A DNA stretch of 64,000 nucleotides, taken from Sphingobacteriales bacterium (GTDB lineage Bacteria; Bacteroidota; Bacteroidia; Chitinophagales; CAIOSU01). The number at the start of each line of letters is the position of its first letter. Positions within the stretch are counted from its first letter, which is position 1. Location of the stretch: the NCBI GenBank assembly GCA_027486795.1, contig JAIXOI010000038.1, positions 24,305 to 88,304 of the forward strand. Reading direction: 5' to 3'. The position numbers and the translations under genes were made by a program. Below, piece after piece: positions 8,140-18,200 of this stretch. The notes beneath the pieces were generated by a model. It saw only the letters and a program-made list of their open reading frames with translations, was not told where the DNA came from and searched no databases.

Positions 8140-10041
8140 ATGATATACGCTATAAATACCCTGCAAGAATACCACGAAGCCTACCAAGAAAGCATTGATA
8201 ACCCTGAACATTTTTGGCACCAATTGGCCCGGAAGTTTATTTGGCGCAGGCCTTGGCATACGGTATTGGAATGGGATTTTACCAAGCCTGAAATTAAGTG
8301 GTTTGATGGGGGCGGTTTGAACATAACCGAAAACTGCTTAGATAGGCACCTAGAAACCCAACCCAACAAAACAGCCATCATTTGGGAAAGCAACGACCCC
8401 AATGAAGCCAGTGTAACCTATACTTATAAAGAACTGCACGCCAAAGTATGCGAGCTGGCCAATGTGCTTAAAAATTTGGGTGTGCAAAAAGGCGACCGTG
8501 TATGTATCTACATGCCCATGATACCTGAACTCACCATGGCCTTACTGGCCTGTGCGCGCATTGGTGCCGTGCATTCGGTGGTGTTTGCGGGTTTTTCGTC
8601 ACGCTCTTTAAGCGATAGGATTAACGATGCCGATGCTAAGGTAGTGCTTACTACCGATGGCTCTTACCGTGGTGCCAAAGCCATTGATTTGAAAGGTATT
8701 GTAGATGAAGCTTTGCTCGATTGCCCTAATGTGCAAAGTGTACTGGTGTATAAGCGCACCAATACTCCGGTAAACATGCAAGGTGGCCGCGACCTTTGGT
8801 GGCACGATGAAATTGCCAAAGTGGATACCCATTGCGACCCAGTAACCATCGGCAGCGAAGACCCTTTGTTTATACTCTACACCAGCGGCTCTACCGGCAG
8901 GCCGAAGGGTATTTTGCACACCGCAGGTGGGTATATGGTTTACACGGCCTATACGTTCAAAAACGTGTTCCAGCAGCAAGATGATGATATTTATTGGTGC
9001 ACTGCCGATATAGGTTGGGTTACGGGGCATAGCTATATTGTATATGGTCCGTTATTGAACGGTGCCACCGTATTGATGTTCGAGGGCATACCTACTTGGC
9101 CCGATAATGGCCGCTTTTGGGATGTGATAGACAAGCACCAAGTAACCATCTTTTATACCGCCCCTACGGCTATACGCTCGCTTATGGCGGGCGACCATAG
9201 TCCCAAGAGTACTCATAACCTCAACAGCCTGCGCATACTGGGCACGGTTGGCGAGCCCATCAACGTAGAGGCATGGGAGTGGTACCATGAGCACGTGGGC
9301 CGCGGCAACTGCCCGATAGTGGATACTTGGTGGCAAACCGAAACAGGCGGTATGATGATTTCGCCATTGGCGGGCATTACACCTACCAAACCGGGCTTTG
9401 CTACCTTGCCATTGCCGGGTGTGCAGCCGGCTTTGTTGGATGAGAACGCAAAGGAAATTGAAGGCAATGGTGTTGAAGGTAGGCTGTGCATCAAGTTTCC
9501 GTGGCCGGGTATGGCCCGCACTATTTGGGGCGACCACAACCGTTTCCGTGAAACCTACTTTGCTGCTTTTCCGGGCTATTACTTTACGGGCGATGGCTGC
9601 CGAAGGGATGCCGATGGCTACTACCGAATTACAGGTAGGGTTGATGATATTATCATCGTATCGGGCCACAACCTAGGCACTGCCGAAATTGAGAACGCCA
9701 TTGATGAGCACGAATTGGTAAACGAAACCGCCGTGGTAGGCTATCCGCACCCAGTGAAGGGTTTTGCAGTGTATGCCTATGTGGTACTATTTGCCGAAGC
9801 TGCTGGTAAGGACCACGATGCACTGCGAAAAGAGATAAACGAATCCATATCGACCATCATTGGGCCCATAGCAAAGGCTGATAAGATACAGTTTGTAACC
9901 GGCCTGCCGAAAACCCGCAGCGGCAAAATTATGCGCCGAATCCTTCGCAAAATAGCCGAGGGCGAAACCGACAACCTAGGGGATACGAGTACTTTGCTTG
10001 ACCCAGGCGTGGCGGAAGAGATTATGCGGGGGAAGATTTGA
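8140..10041 (+). CDS. acs: Acetyl-CoA synthetase (AMP-forming)
   Basis: 633 aa from the ATG at 8140. A TTG at 8038 is in frame but adds 34 residues unlike the family. The enzyme activates acetate to acetyl-CoA through acetyl-AMP in the cytoplasm. Motifs: adenylate P-loop YTSGSTGRPKG at residues 247-257, GEPINVEAWEWYHEHVG, the acyl-pocket motif DTWWQTETGG whose Trp favours acetate, YFTGDGCRRDADGY, the hinge RVDDIIIVSGHNLGTAEIE, and catalytic Lys596 in KTRSGKIMRR. Length and order fit Acs. Propionate use cannot be excluded. The stop codon TGA lies inside an AATTTGAAAT-type repeat. Confidence 0.93.
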   Translation: MIYAINTLQEYHEAYQESIDNPEHFWHQLARKFIWRRPWHTVLEWDFTKPEIKWFDGGGLNITENCLDRHLETQPNKTAIIWESNDPNEASVTYTYKELHAKVCELANVLKNLGVQKGDRVCIYMPMIPELTMALLACARIGAVHSVVFAGFSSRSLSDRINDADAKVVLTTDGSYRGAKAIDLKGIVDEALLDCPNVQSVLVYKRTNTPVNMQGGRDLWWHDEIAKVDTHCDPVTIGSEDPLFILYTSGSTGRPKGILHTAGGYMVYTAYTFKNVFQQQDDDIYWCTADIGWVTGHSYIVYGPLLNGATVLMFEGIPTWPDNGRFWDVIDKHQVTIFYTAPTAIRSLMAGDHSPKSTHNLNSLRILGTVGEPINVEAWEWYHEHVGRGNCPIVDTWWQTETGGMMISPLAGITPTKPGFATLPLPGVQPALLDENAKEIEGNGVEGRLCIKFPWPGMARTIWGDHNRFRETYFAAFPGYYFTGDGCRRDADGYYRITGRVDDIIIVSGHNLGTAEIENAIDEHELVNETAVVGYPHPVKGFAVYAYVVLFAEAAGKDHDALRKEINESISTIIGPIAKADKIQFVTGLPKTRSGKIMRRILRKIAEGETDNLGDTSTLLDPGVAEEIMRGKI

Positions 10042-10066
10042 AATTTGAAATAAGAAATGTGAAATA
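10035..10066 (+). repeat. AATTTGAAAT repeat overlapping the acs stop codon
   Basis: AGATTTGAAATTTGAAATAA and the following GAAATGTGAAATAG form a degenerate copy of the AATTTGGAAAT family. The acs stop TGA (10039-10041) falls inside it. Confidence 0.5.
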
Positions 10067-10074
10067 GAAAACGA

Positions 10075-10402
10075 CACTGGCGCGGAAGTTACTTCCGTGA
10101 CAGTGGACAAAGCAGAGGCAAGCGCCAAGCACCAGAAGTACCAAGTTTGGCAAGATGGCTATCATCCCATAGATTTGTTTGACGCCGAACGGCTTGCCCA
10201 GCGGTTAAAATACCTACATGAGAACCCCGTAAGAGCGCTTGCCTCGTCTTAGGCGATGGGGCTGGGTATGGAAACCCGAGGATTACAGGTATAGCAGTGC
10301 GATGGTATATTATATAGGTATGGTGGACGAACGTTTGCCGTTGGTGTTGCTGTAAAACGCGTTGGAACTAAGTTCCCTATGCACGGAAGTAACTTCCGCG
10401 CC
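10075..10402. mobile_element. REP hairpin pair enclosing a decayed REP-associated transposase
   Basis: A 21-bp segment at 10079-10099 (core GGAAGTTACTTCC) recurs as a perfect reverse complement at 10382-10402 (core GGAAGTAACTTCC). Each copy is itself a hairpin, the left one extended by CACTG/CAGTG at 10075-10079 and 10101-10105. A third small palindrome, GGAACTAAGTTCC, lies at 10364-10376. Paired inverted palindromes around a RAYT fragment are the expected layout of a REPtron. The element sits between acs and a minus-strand gene. Confidence 0.8.
10103..10355 (+). pseudogene. C-terminal remnant of a REP-associated tyrosine transposase (RAYT, Y1_Tnp)
   Basis: Translation from 10103 reads QKYQVWQDGYHPIDLFDAER then LKYLHENPVRA, the conserved C-terminal half of IS200-like REP-associated transposases. 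It hits a stop (TAG) at about 10251, and the family tail WKPEDYRYSSAM continues in another frame to the TAA at 10353-10355. The N-terminal half with the HUH metal-binding motif is absent, and the remaining piece begins directly beside the left hairpin. It is thus both 5'-deleted and frameshifted and cannot be active. Confidence 0.8.
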
Positions 10403-10408
10403 AGAGGG

Positions 10409-10423
10409 TTCTCGAAACGCACC
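10409..10423 (+). repeat. 15-bp direct repeat, copy 1 (TTCTCGAAACGCACC)
   Basis: Identical to 10999-11013. The two copies bracket the gene at 10454-10918, and copy 1 adjoins the right REP hairpin. Confidence 0.65.
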
Positions 10424-10453
10424 CTCGTTGAGGAGGTTACAGTGCTCTTTTTA

Positions 10454-10918
10454 TTAGTTTGGCTTGCAAAGCTTAGATTGATTGCGAGATTTTTGCCAAT
10501 ACGAAGCGTTCATTTCTTCTTCCCCACCAAGGTTATCCCAAAACAAGGTTTTGGTTAAGTTAGATTGATATGCAAAGTAAAAATGCCACTGGAATAGGTA
10601 TGCAGCATAGCTTCTATCTACCTCAAACTCTTCTAAATAAAGTGAAACTTCTTCAAGCAGCACTAAATACTTCAACTTTACGGCAGGGCTGGTATTCGAC
10701 AATTGTGCTTGAAGTTCGTGTTTGCCAAGCTCAATATCATTCATGGTTGAAAAAAGTGCTATTAGCTCTTGGTCTGCACTAAAGTTCTTCCAAAGGGAAG
10801 ACAAGTTTTGTAACCTTTTAAATTTTTGTTGTTTTCCATATTGATACAAGGCAAAGCCACCGCCAAAAAAAATTGCCAGTGGCTGTAGTATATCTTTCAA
10901 AAGGGTGCTTATTTCCAT
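10454..10918 (-). CDS. Hypothetical membrane-anchored protein, 154 aa
   Basis: 154 aa with one N-terminal membrane segment (about residues 8-28, ILQPLAIFFGGGFALYQYG) followed by a charged alpha-helical cytoplasmic domain. The arrangement, one TM then LQNLSSLW.., resembles small DUF4760-like proteins but I cannot assign it. It is a single gene bracketed by the 15-bp direct repeats at 10409 and 10999 and lies next to a REP element, so it may have arrived recently. Confidence 0.65.
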   Translation of the reverse strand: MEISTLLKDILQPLAIFFGGGFALYQYGKQQKFKRLQNLSSLWKNFSADQELIALFSTMNDIELGKHELQAQLSNTSPAVKLKYLVLLEEVSLYLEEFEVDRSYAAYLFQWHFYFAYQSNLTKTLFWDNLGGEEEMNASYWQKSRNQSKLCKPN

Positions 10919-10998
10919 AGCTCAATATTTTCAATCGTACTTCTTGCGCAAAAAGTGTGCCTACTGCTTGATTTGCCTTATTACAAATATCATAATAA

Positions 10999-11013
10999 TT
11001 CTCGAAACGCACC
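10999..11013 (+). repeat. 15-bp direct repeat, copy 2 (TTCTCGAAACGCACC)
   Basis: Perfect copy of 10409-10423, located just upstream (on its own strand) of the 154-aa gene. Confidence 0.65.
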
Positions 11014-11064
11014 ATCTGCAGTAACTAATTGGCAGTGGTAATTATCTTTATTCACTTATTTTAG

Positions 11065-12006
11065 TTATTCCACCTTCCCAACCCCACGTTTAGTTTGCTT
11101 CACTTTCTGTATGCTGCCATCGGGGTTGTAGTGTAGCTTATCCACGCAAATGGAGCGGCGGTACCAGCGCTTTAACAAGCCTATACGCATGGCCCAAGGG
11201 TGCTTTTTAAAGAACAGTGCTGAGTTGTGATAGAATATGTACCACTGTCCCTTGTACTGCACTATGCTATGGTGGTTGTTGCCGCTGCTCACCTTTCCCA
11301 GCACCACGCCTTGGTATTCAAAAGGCCCGAAAGGGCTATCGCTGGTGGCGTATAGTATTTTGCGGTTGCCAGAGTAGCTCAGGTAGTATTTGCCATTGTG
11401 CTTGTGCATCCAGGCTGCTTCAAAAAAATCTTTGGCTCCTTCAACAATTCGCACGGTATCATTAAACGAAACCATGTCGTCGTTGAGCTTTACAATGTTC
11501 ACGTGGTTTTGTCCGAATACTAAATAGGGTGTGCCGTCATCATCAATAAAAATGGTTGGGTCAATGAGGCCGTTGGTGGCAACTACTCCGGGCGTTTCGC
11601 GGCTGATGAGCGGTTTGCCCAACGCATCGGTAAAGGGGCCCGTAGGCTTATCGCTTACTGCTACGCCAATGTAATTTTTATCAGTAGGGAAGTAGAAATA
11701 GTATTTGCCATTGCGGAACTGGCAATCGGGAGCCCAAGCCCACTTAGTTGCCCACGATATGCTATCTAAAGATAGCGCCACACCATGGTCCGTCCAGTTA
11801 ACCATATCGGTGGTGCTGTACACATGCCAATCGTCCATCGTAAACCAGCGCGCATCGTCCTTATCATGCGAGGGGTAAACGTACAGCGTATCATTAAACA
11901 CATGCGCCGATGGGTCGGCGGTATACAGGTCGGTGATGAAAGGGTTTTGCGCGAAACATGGCACTGCACCGCATAGGGTAATTATAATGGCAAATATGCG
12001 TCTCAT
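11065..12006 (-). CDS. Secreted glycoside hydrolase family 43 protein
   Basis: 313 aa with a signal peptide (residues 1-19, cut after CFAQ). It is a five-bladed beta-propeller of GH43. The three acidic catalytic residues are visible in order: Asp31 in TADPSAHVF as base, Asp149 in LIDPTIFIDDDG as pKa modulator, and Glu196 in FFEAAWMHKHNGKYYL as general acid. GH43 enzymes cut arabinose- or xylose-containing side chains or xylo-oligosaccharides. Substrate cannot be told from this. No T9SS domain or lipobox is seen, so it is likely periplasmic. It stands alone, with no SusC/SusD genes in the window, so it is not part of a local polysaccharide-utilisation locus. Confidence 0.9.
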   Translation of the reverse strand: MRRIFAIIITLCGAVPCFAQNPFITDLYTADPSAHVFNDTLYVYPSHDKDDARWFTMDDWHVYSTTDMVNWTDHGVALSLDSISWATKWAWAPDCQFRNGKYYFYFPTDKNYIGVAVSDKPTGPFTDALGKPLISRETPGVVATNGLIDPTIFIDDDGTPYLVFGQNHVNIVKLNDDMVSFNDTVRIVEGAKDFFEAAWMHKHNGKYYLSYSGNRKILYATSDSPFGPFEYQGVVLGKVSSGNNHHSIVQYKGQWYIFYHNSALFFKKHPWAMRIGLLKRWYRRSICVDKLHYNPDGSIQKVKQTKRGVGKVE

Positions 12007-12260
12007 AAAGCTTGGCCAAAAATGTTATTAGAAAAAGTAAAGTTAAGCGATAAGTGCGGTTCAATTTTTCAAGGAGTCTAAGGCTCTCAAAAAAATTACC
12101 AAGGAATGTTGCGTTACTTAACCCTCAATCAAAACCCAAATTCAAATTTACTAGGAACGTTTGTTTTCCACAGGAAATTACTATCTTGTTTTCTCAATAG
12201 GTCAATTTATTAAACACGCTATTTAATATTGCCACCCAAAAACAAAAAAAAGAAACCCCT

Positions 12261-15200
12261 ATGAATTCTTTTGTTCTCCGCTTAATTGTGGTAGTCTGTA
12301 CCGCGTGGCTTGCAGGTGTAAGCCAAGTAAATGCACAATGTACAGAGCTATCAAGAGTAATACAGACACCTCAGCCATCGCGTTGCCAAACCGCACCCAG
12401 CGCGGGTAACATCGTGCCTTATTTTTCTCAATGTCGCACTATTTGCCTAAACAATACCGGCACTGGCCCGAGTAACCAAGTTTCCAACAAGTCTTGCGTT
12501 GGTGGCACACAGCCGGCGAACGATTTGTATTTATATGCTAACAACCCATATGCACAAATTCCGGGCTACGATGGTTCGTTGGTGTTCCGTTGGGTCGATT
12601 GGCCAGGTAAAGCACAAGGAGTGTTTCCGCCATACTTTGCCGTACACGGCGAAGTGCGTGCGCAGTTGGGGGCCATTACTGCCCAAAGCATAGATTGTAC
12701 CGATGGATTTGCTCTCGAAAACGCTATTTGCCTTGATCCTGCCGATACGGAAGGCAATCAGTTTTTTGCCCCACCCGGCACCATCCCAACGTTGGCACAG
12801 CTAGATCCGATTGTGGATGCTATAGCTGGTGTAAACGTAAGCACCACCGACGTTTCTTTTTGGATAAACATAGCAACCAGCAATGGTGCCCAAGGCCCCA
12901 TCTGCTATGAGGTATCGCCTTACAAGTCGGGCTACCTTTGCGGCGACGCCACTAACGTAGCCTTGACTGGCACAGGCAGCACACGCAGCGGTACTGCACC
13001 ACAACAGTGTTTGTGCGGCTCGGCCCTATATGGTGGCATTGGCAATGTAAACAATGGTTTTACGCCGCCATGCGGCACCGAATCTTCTTCGGCAGCTTGG
13101 TATAAAATAAACGTTCCTTTTGGTTGCAACAATATTACCGCTAGCCTTAGTAACTGGGGAGGCGCTGGCCAATACAATATTGCTATACTGAGTGGTGTAA
13201 GCTGCCCAGCAACAGCAGGTACTAACCCAATTACAGGTGCAGCGGTTAGCACGCCCAACCAAACACTCGACCCAGGTGCCGCTATTGTTGGCTCAGGTTG
13301 TACTGGTCCGGCTTCTACTGCTTGCACACCTGTACCTGCTGGCGAATACTATATCGTGGTTTCGGGTGTAACCGAGCGCCCAACCTTTACCCTAAATGTA
13401 ACCGTGCAGGATGCATCGGTTACGGTTGGTACTGCAAGTTCGGCGCAAAACGGCGGCAATGTATGCTCTGCAGGTACTGTGGTAGTAGGTACTACTGGCA
13501 CCGTATTGCCTGCTTCGGGCTCATGCGGACAGAATATTGCTTGGTTTTATAGCACCAATTTAGCTTTTAACCCTTACCAAGGCGCTGGCACTTATGCCGC
13601 ATCGGGCACCAGCAATGTAAATATACCTTTGCCTGCCAACACTACTTGCCAACCGCGCACTTACTACATCAAAGGTGTGGTTTCTGATAACGGCACTACC
13701 GCCGTGGCTGGTTGCAAAGGCACTACCAATACTATTAGTGTAACGGTTTATCCTGAAATTGGAAGCATTACCGTTAACAATGTTCAATGCTTAATTACCG
13801 TAGCAACCCGTTGTGCATCGTTTACCGTTAACGGCAACCCAGGTATTAATACCTTTATTGCCAGCTTTGCCGACGATGGGTTGGTAAAAGACTTCTTGGT
13901 AAGTAATGGTTTGCCCGCTTGCGATGTTTTGATACAAGATACCGTTAGTTGCAGTGGTAACTGTACCCAGCCAACAGTAAGCGGCGTGAGCAAATGCGAC
14001 CCCAATGACCCTTTCAACTTTTATGTTGATGTTACGGTTGCCCCAGGTTCTGCGGCCACATACTTTATTGAGGATAGCGATGGAGGAGCCAAAGCGGTTA
14101 GTAGCGCAGGTACTTACACAGTAGGACCTTTTGGTAATGGTTCAAGTACCTTTATCAATTTAACCAACACCGACGATGCCGCTTGTAACTTGCCAGTAGG
14201 TAACTTTAGCGATGATTGTAACAACGTGGTTTGCCCGAACCTAACCAACGCCAGCACCAATACCAATGGCGACCGTTGTGAAGGTGCACAAACTATTCTT
14301 CAAGCTTTTGTTGATAGAGGCACATTGGGCACTGACTATCGTGTTGAATGGTTTAAAGATGGAGTGCCAATTCCGAACTCAAACTCGTTGAGCGTTATTC
14401 ATACCTTTAGTACCACACAAGGTTGTGGTGCCGAGGCACAAGAGTTTACCATTCGCCTAACCTGTTTGTTGCCAACCGGTAGCCCTTCAACTACCAGCTT
14501 TTTAACTGCCGGAACAGTAGTAGTTTATCCAAAACCTGATGCGGGTATCGATTTTACCCAAGATCCAGCAAACTGTACCTTGGCCCCAATAGATGCTTGT
14601 GGTAGCTTGAGTATTTCTTACAGCCCTACTACCAATCCTGCCCCAGGTGCTGCACCTACTTCGGTAAACTATACTATTGCGGTGCCAGGTGCACCTAGCG
14701 GTTGCTCGGCAACGGGCACTTACGTGGTAAACTGCCCAGCGGCTTCGTGCACCAATTCGGCTGGTGAGGGAGTTGCATTGCAAGACGATGTATTGTGTTT
14801 TGGCGAAAGCTTCAACGTGGCTACCAACAACGCCAACCTTGACAATGGTTATGCATTAGGTTGGGCCGTAACACAAACCAATCCTTACGGCAACCTTAAC
14901 CAAGCAGTTTCCTCGGCCATATCAAGCAACAGCTTTTTTGGCCAAGATACCGTAGGCAACCAAAGCTTTAACTTTACCAACGGCAACCAATATGGTCCGG
15001 GCCAATACTATTTTGTGCCGTTTGTGGCCATGCGCAATATTAACGCGGCTAACCCTGTGGTAGTAATTAGCGGCACACTTGCTGCGCCAATTTTTGGTGC
15101 GATAGTTTCAACAACCATTACGGTTCCTAATATCCCATATTGCAGCGGTTTAACTGCATTCGACATCAACTTTGTGGCCAACCGCGCCAGTGGAGTGGGC

Positions 15201-18200
15201 AACCCTATAGATGCAGTGTCGGGCTTGGTAACTTATTCTGGAGCTGCTACAGCAAACGTAAACCTTAACAATAACAACTTTACTGGTAACCCAAGCGGAC
15301 AAACCATTACCTTACGCGGTTCAAGTACTTTTGGTGCCAATATAAACTATACCCTTACCATTAGGTACCGCAGCTCTATTACTTATCCAACTATTTGCCC
15401 ATCGTGTAACGATGTAGGTACCCCGGTTGCTGTTAATTTGCTTCCAAATGTACAGTTGAGTTCTATTCCTGCTCAAACAGCTTGCAACGGTGCTACGGTA
15501 AACTTGGTTAACCTAAACCCTACAGCAAACGTTGCCGGCTCATACCGCTGGTACGATGGCAACCCAACTGCAGGCGGTAACGTAATTACCGATCCAACAA
15601 GTGTTTCGCTTACGGCTGCTACTACGTTTTTTGTGCAGTTTTTGCCATTTGCTGATAGCACTTGTGGCAAAACAACCAGCGTAGCTTATACTCTTACCCC
15701 AAAACCAGTTTTGAATACCATACCGGCTCAGGCACCTATTTGCTTTGGTGCATCGGTAAATTTAACCGCTTTGAACAGCAGTGTCACCTCAGCCGCTGGC
15801 ACCTTTACTTGGTACATTGGCGATCCTGATAGTAATGGTATAAGGTTGCCAAATGCATTTGCGCAAAACTTGGCTCCGGTAAATGGCCGCAACTATTTCG
15901 TGGTGTTTACCGATAATAGTACCGGTTGTAGTAACAAAACCAGCGTTACTTACACTGTAAATCCATTGCCATCGTTGGCCGCAGTGCCCGATCCGAAACT
16001 TTGCACAGGCGATAGTTATGACTTAACCGCTACCGAGCAAGATTTTACTTCAGCACCTGGTACCTTTACTTGGTACAATGGCGACCCTAATAACGGCGGT
16101 GTAGCTATTACCCCAGTGCAAGCTGCAAACGTAACCCCGGCAGATGGCGATACTTATTTTGTAGTGTTCTTAGACCAAGCTTCGGGTTGCACGGCTACAG
16201 GTAACATTTCGTTTATTGTTAACCCATTCCCAACCCTGGTTGCGCCTGTTGTTGCGCCAGTGTGTGCTGGCGAAACAATTGACCTTACCAGTCTTGAGCA
16301 AGGTATTACTTCCGACCCTGGTACGTTTGTTTGGTACCTAGGCAATCCTAACACTGGTGGTGTTCAATTAAATTTGGGCCAAGCACAAGCACAAACGCCA
16401 ACCAATGGCGCTGTTTATTTCGCGACATTTACCAACATTATTACCACTTGCGCTGCTACTACTAGTTTTACCGTTACCGTAAATCCTAAGCCATCGCTAA
16501 GCCAAGTAACCCCAGTAACCTGTGCAGGCACTCCAGTAGATTTGGCTAGCCTTGAAAGCGATTTGTTGAATGGTGCTACCGGCACATTCACCTACTATTT
16601 GGGCAATCCTGATACTGGTGGTTTGGCATTGAGCCCAAGCCAAGTGAGCGCACAATTGCCCACTGGTAACGAAACATACTTTGTGGTGTATACCAGTAAC
16701 CAAAACTGCACCGATACCGCCAGCTTTGACTTTACAGTTAATGCTACACCAGTATTGAATGCTATTGCACCGCTTGGATTGCAGTGTGCTGGTTTTAGCA
16801 CTAGCCTTACGGCATTGCAAGCAGGCATAACCACCACCGCTGGCACCTTTACTTGGTACTTGGGTAGCCCCGACACGGGCACCGTGGTTGCCAACCCTTC
16901 GGCTATTGTGCCAGTAAGTGGCGATGAATATTTTGCCGTGTTTACTGAAAGCGCAAATGGATGTTCGGCGCAAGTAAGCACCAGCTTCGATGTTGCTGCT
17001 CCGGTAGCAAGCAATGGAGTGAGCTATGATTGTATTGCCAATGTGCTGGTAGTAAGCCTTACAGGCACCACCGGTGGTGCAGGTGGCTACTCGGTTAGCA
17101 GCTCATCGCCTAACAATGCTGGCGATGTATTGACCCCTGGCACCAGCTACACCGTTATTATAACTGATACCATTGGTTGTACCGATACCATTACTGGCAC
17201 TCAGTCTTGTATTATTTGCGATGCCGGCGATGCGGGCACCATTGCCAACAATGTATTCTGCTGCAACGATACCGCATTTATTAGCAACTCTGGGCCTACT
17301 TTGGATGTGGCTCGTGTGGTAGCATGGGGCTTAACTCCTCAGGCCGATGGTCCGATTACTGATTCGGCTAGTGCATTGAGTGCTACTGATGTTTTCCGTA
17401 GCAATGCAGATGGTAGTTTAAGTTTTGATGCTGGCTGCAGCGATTACCCAGCAGGTAATTACTTCCTTACCCCGTTCATTTCCATTAAGCCAAACGATAA
17501 CGTGCCAATTCTTTGGGACCCAGCAAACGGTTGTAACCCTGTTGCCGAAATTTGCCCAACTATTAGTGGTACTGGTTGGGTGCTAAACCCAATGATTATT
17601 ACCTTCCCTGATGGAACTACCTACAACGTAAACCAAGAAATTGCATTTGGTTTGCCTATTGACCAAGCCCTGCTTGATGCGGCTACTGGTGGGTCGTTGC
17701 CTTGTATTAAAATCACAGATTTGTATACTGGCGACCCTAATGGAACTTGGAGTGTAAGTATAACCAATACCGGTACCGGTGCCATTACGTTTACTGTTCC
17801 TCAATTTAATGTGGTGGTTGAAGCCGATAGTTGCTCATTGCTTACTACCGACCAAGTGTACAGCGTGCCTACCATTGCAGGTACTATAAGCGCTGGTGCC
17901 ACCAATAACGTCGATTTCGATTTGCCTCCAACTTCGTTAACAGCTCCTCCGGTTACTTACAACCCAGCTGCAGGTTGTAACCCAATTGCTGAAATTTGCC
18001 CTACTTTGGTAGGAACTGGTTGGGTATTGAATCCGATGATTATTACTTTCCCTGACGGTAGCACTTATAACGTAAACCAAGAAATTGCATTCGGTTTGCC
18101 AATCGACCAAGCGTTGTTGGATGCTGCAACAGGCGGTGTATTGCCATGTATCAATCTTACCGATTTGTATACTGGCGACCCTAACGGTACTTGGACAGTG

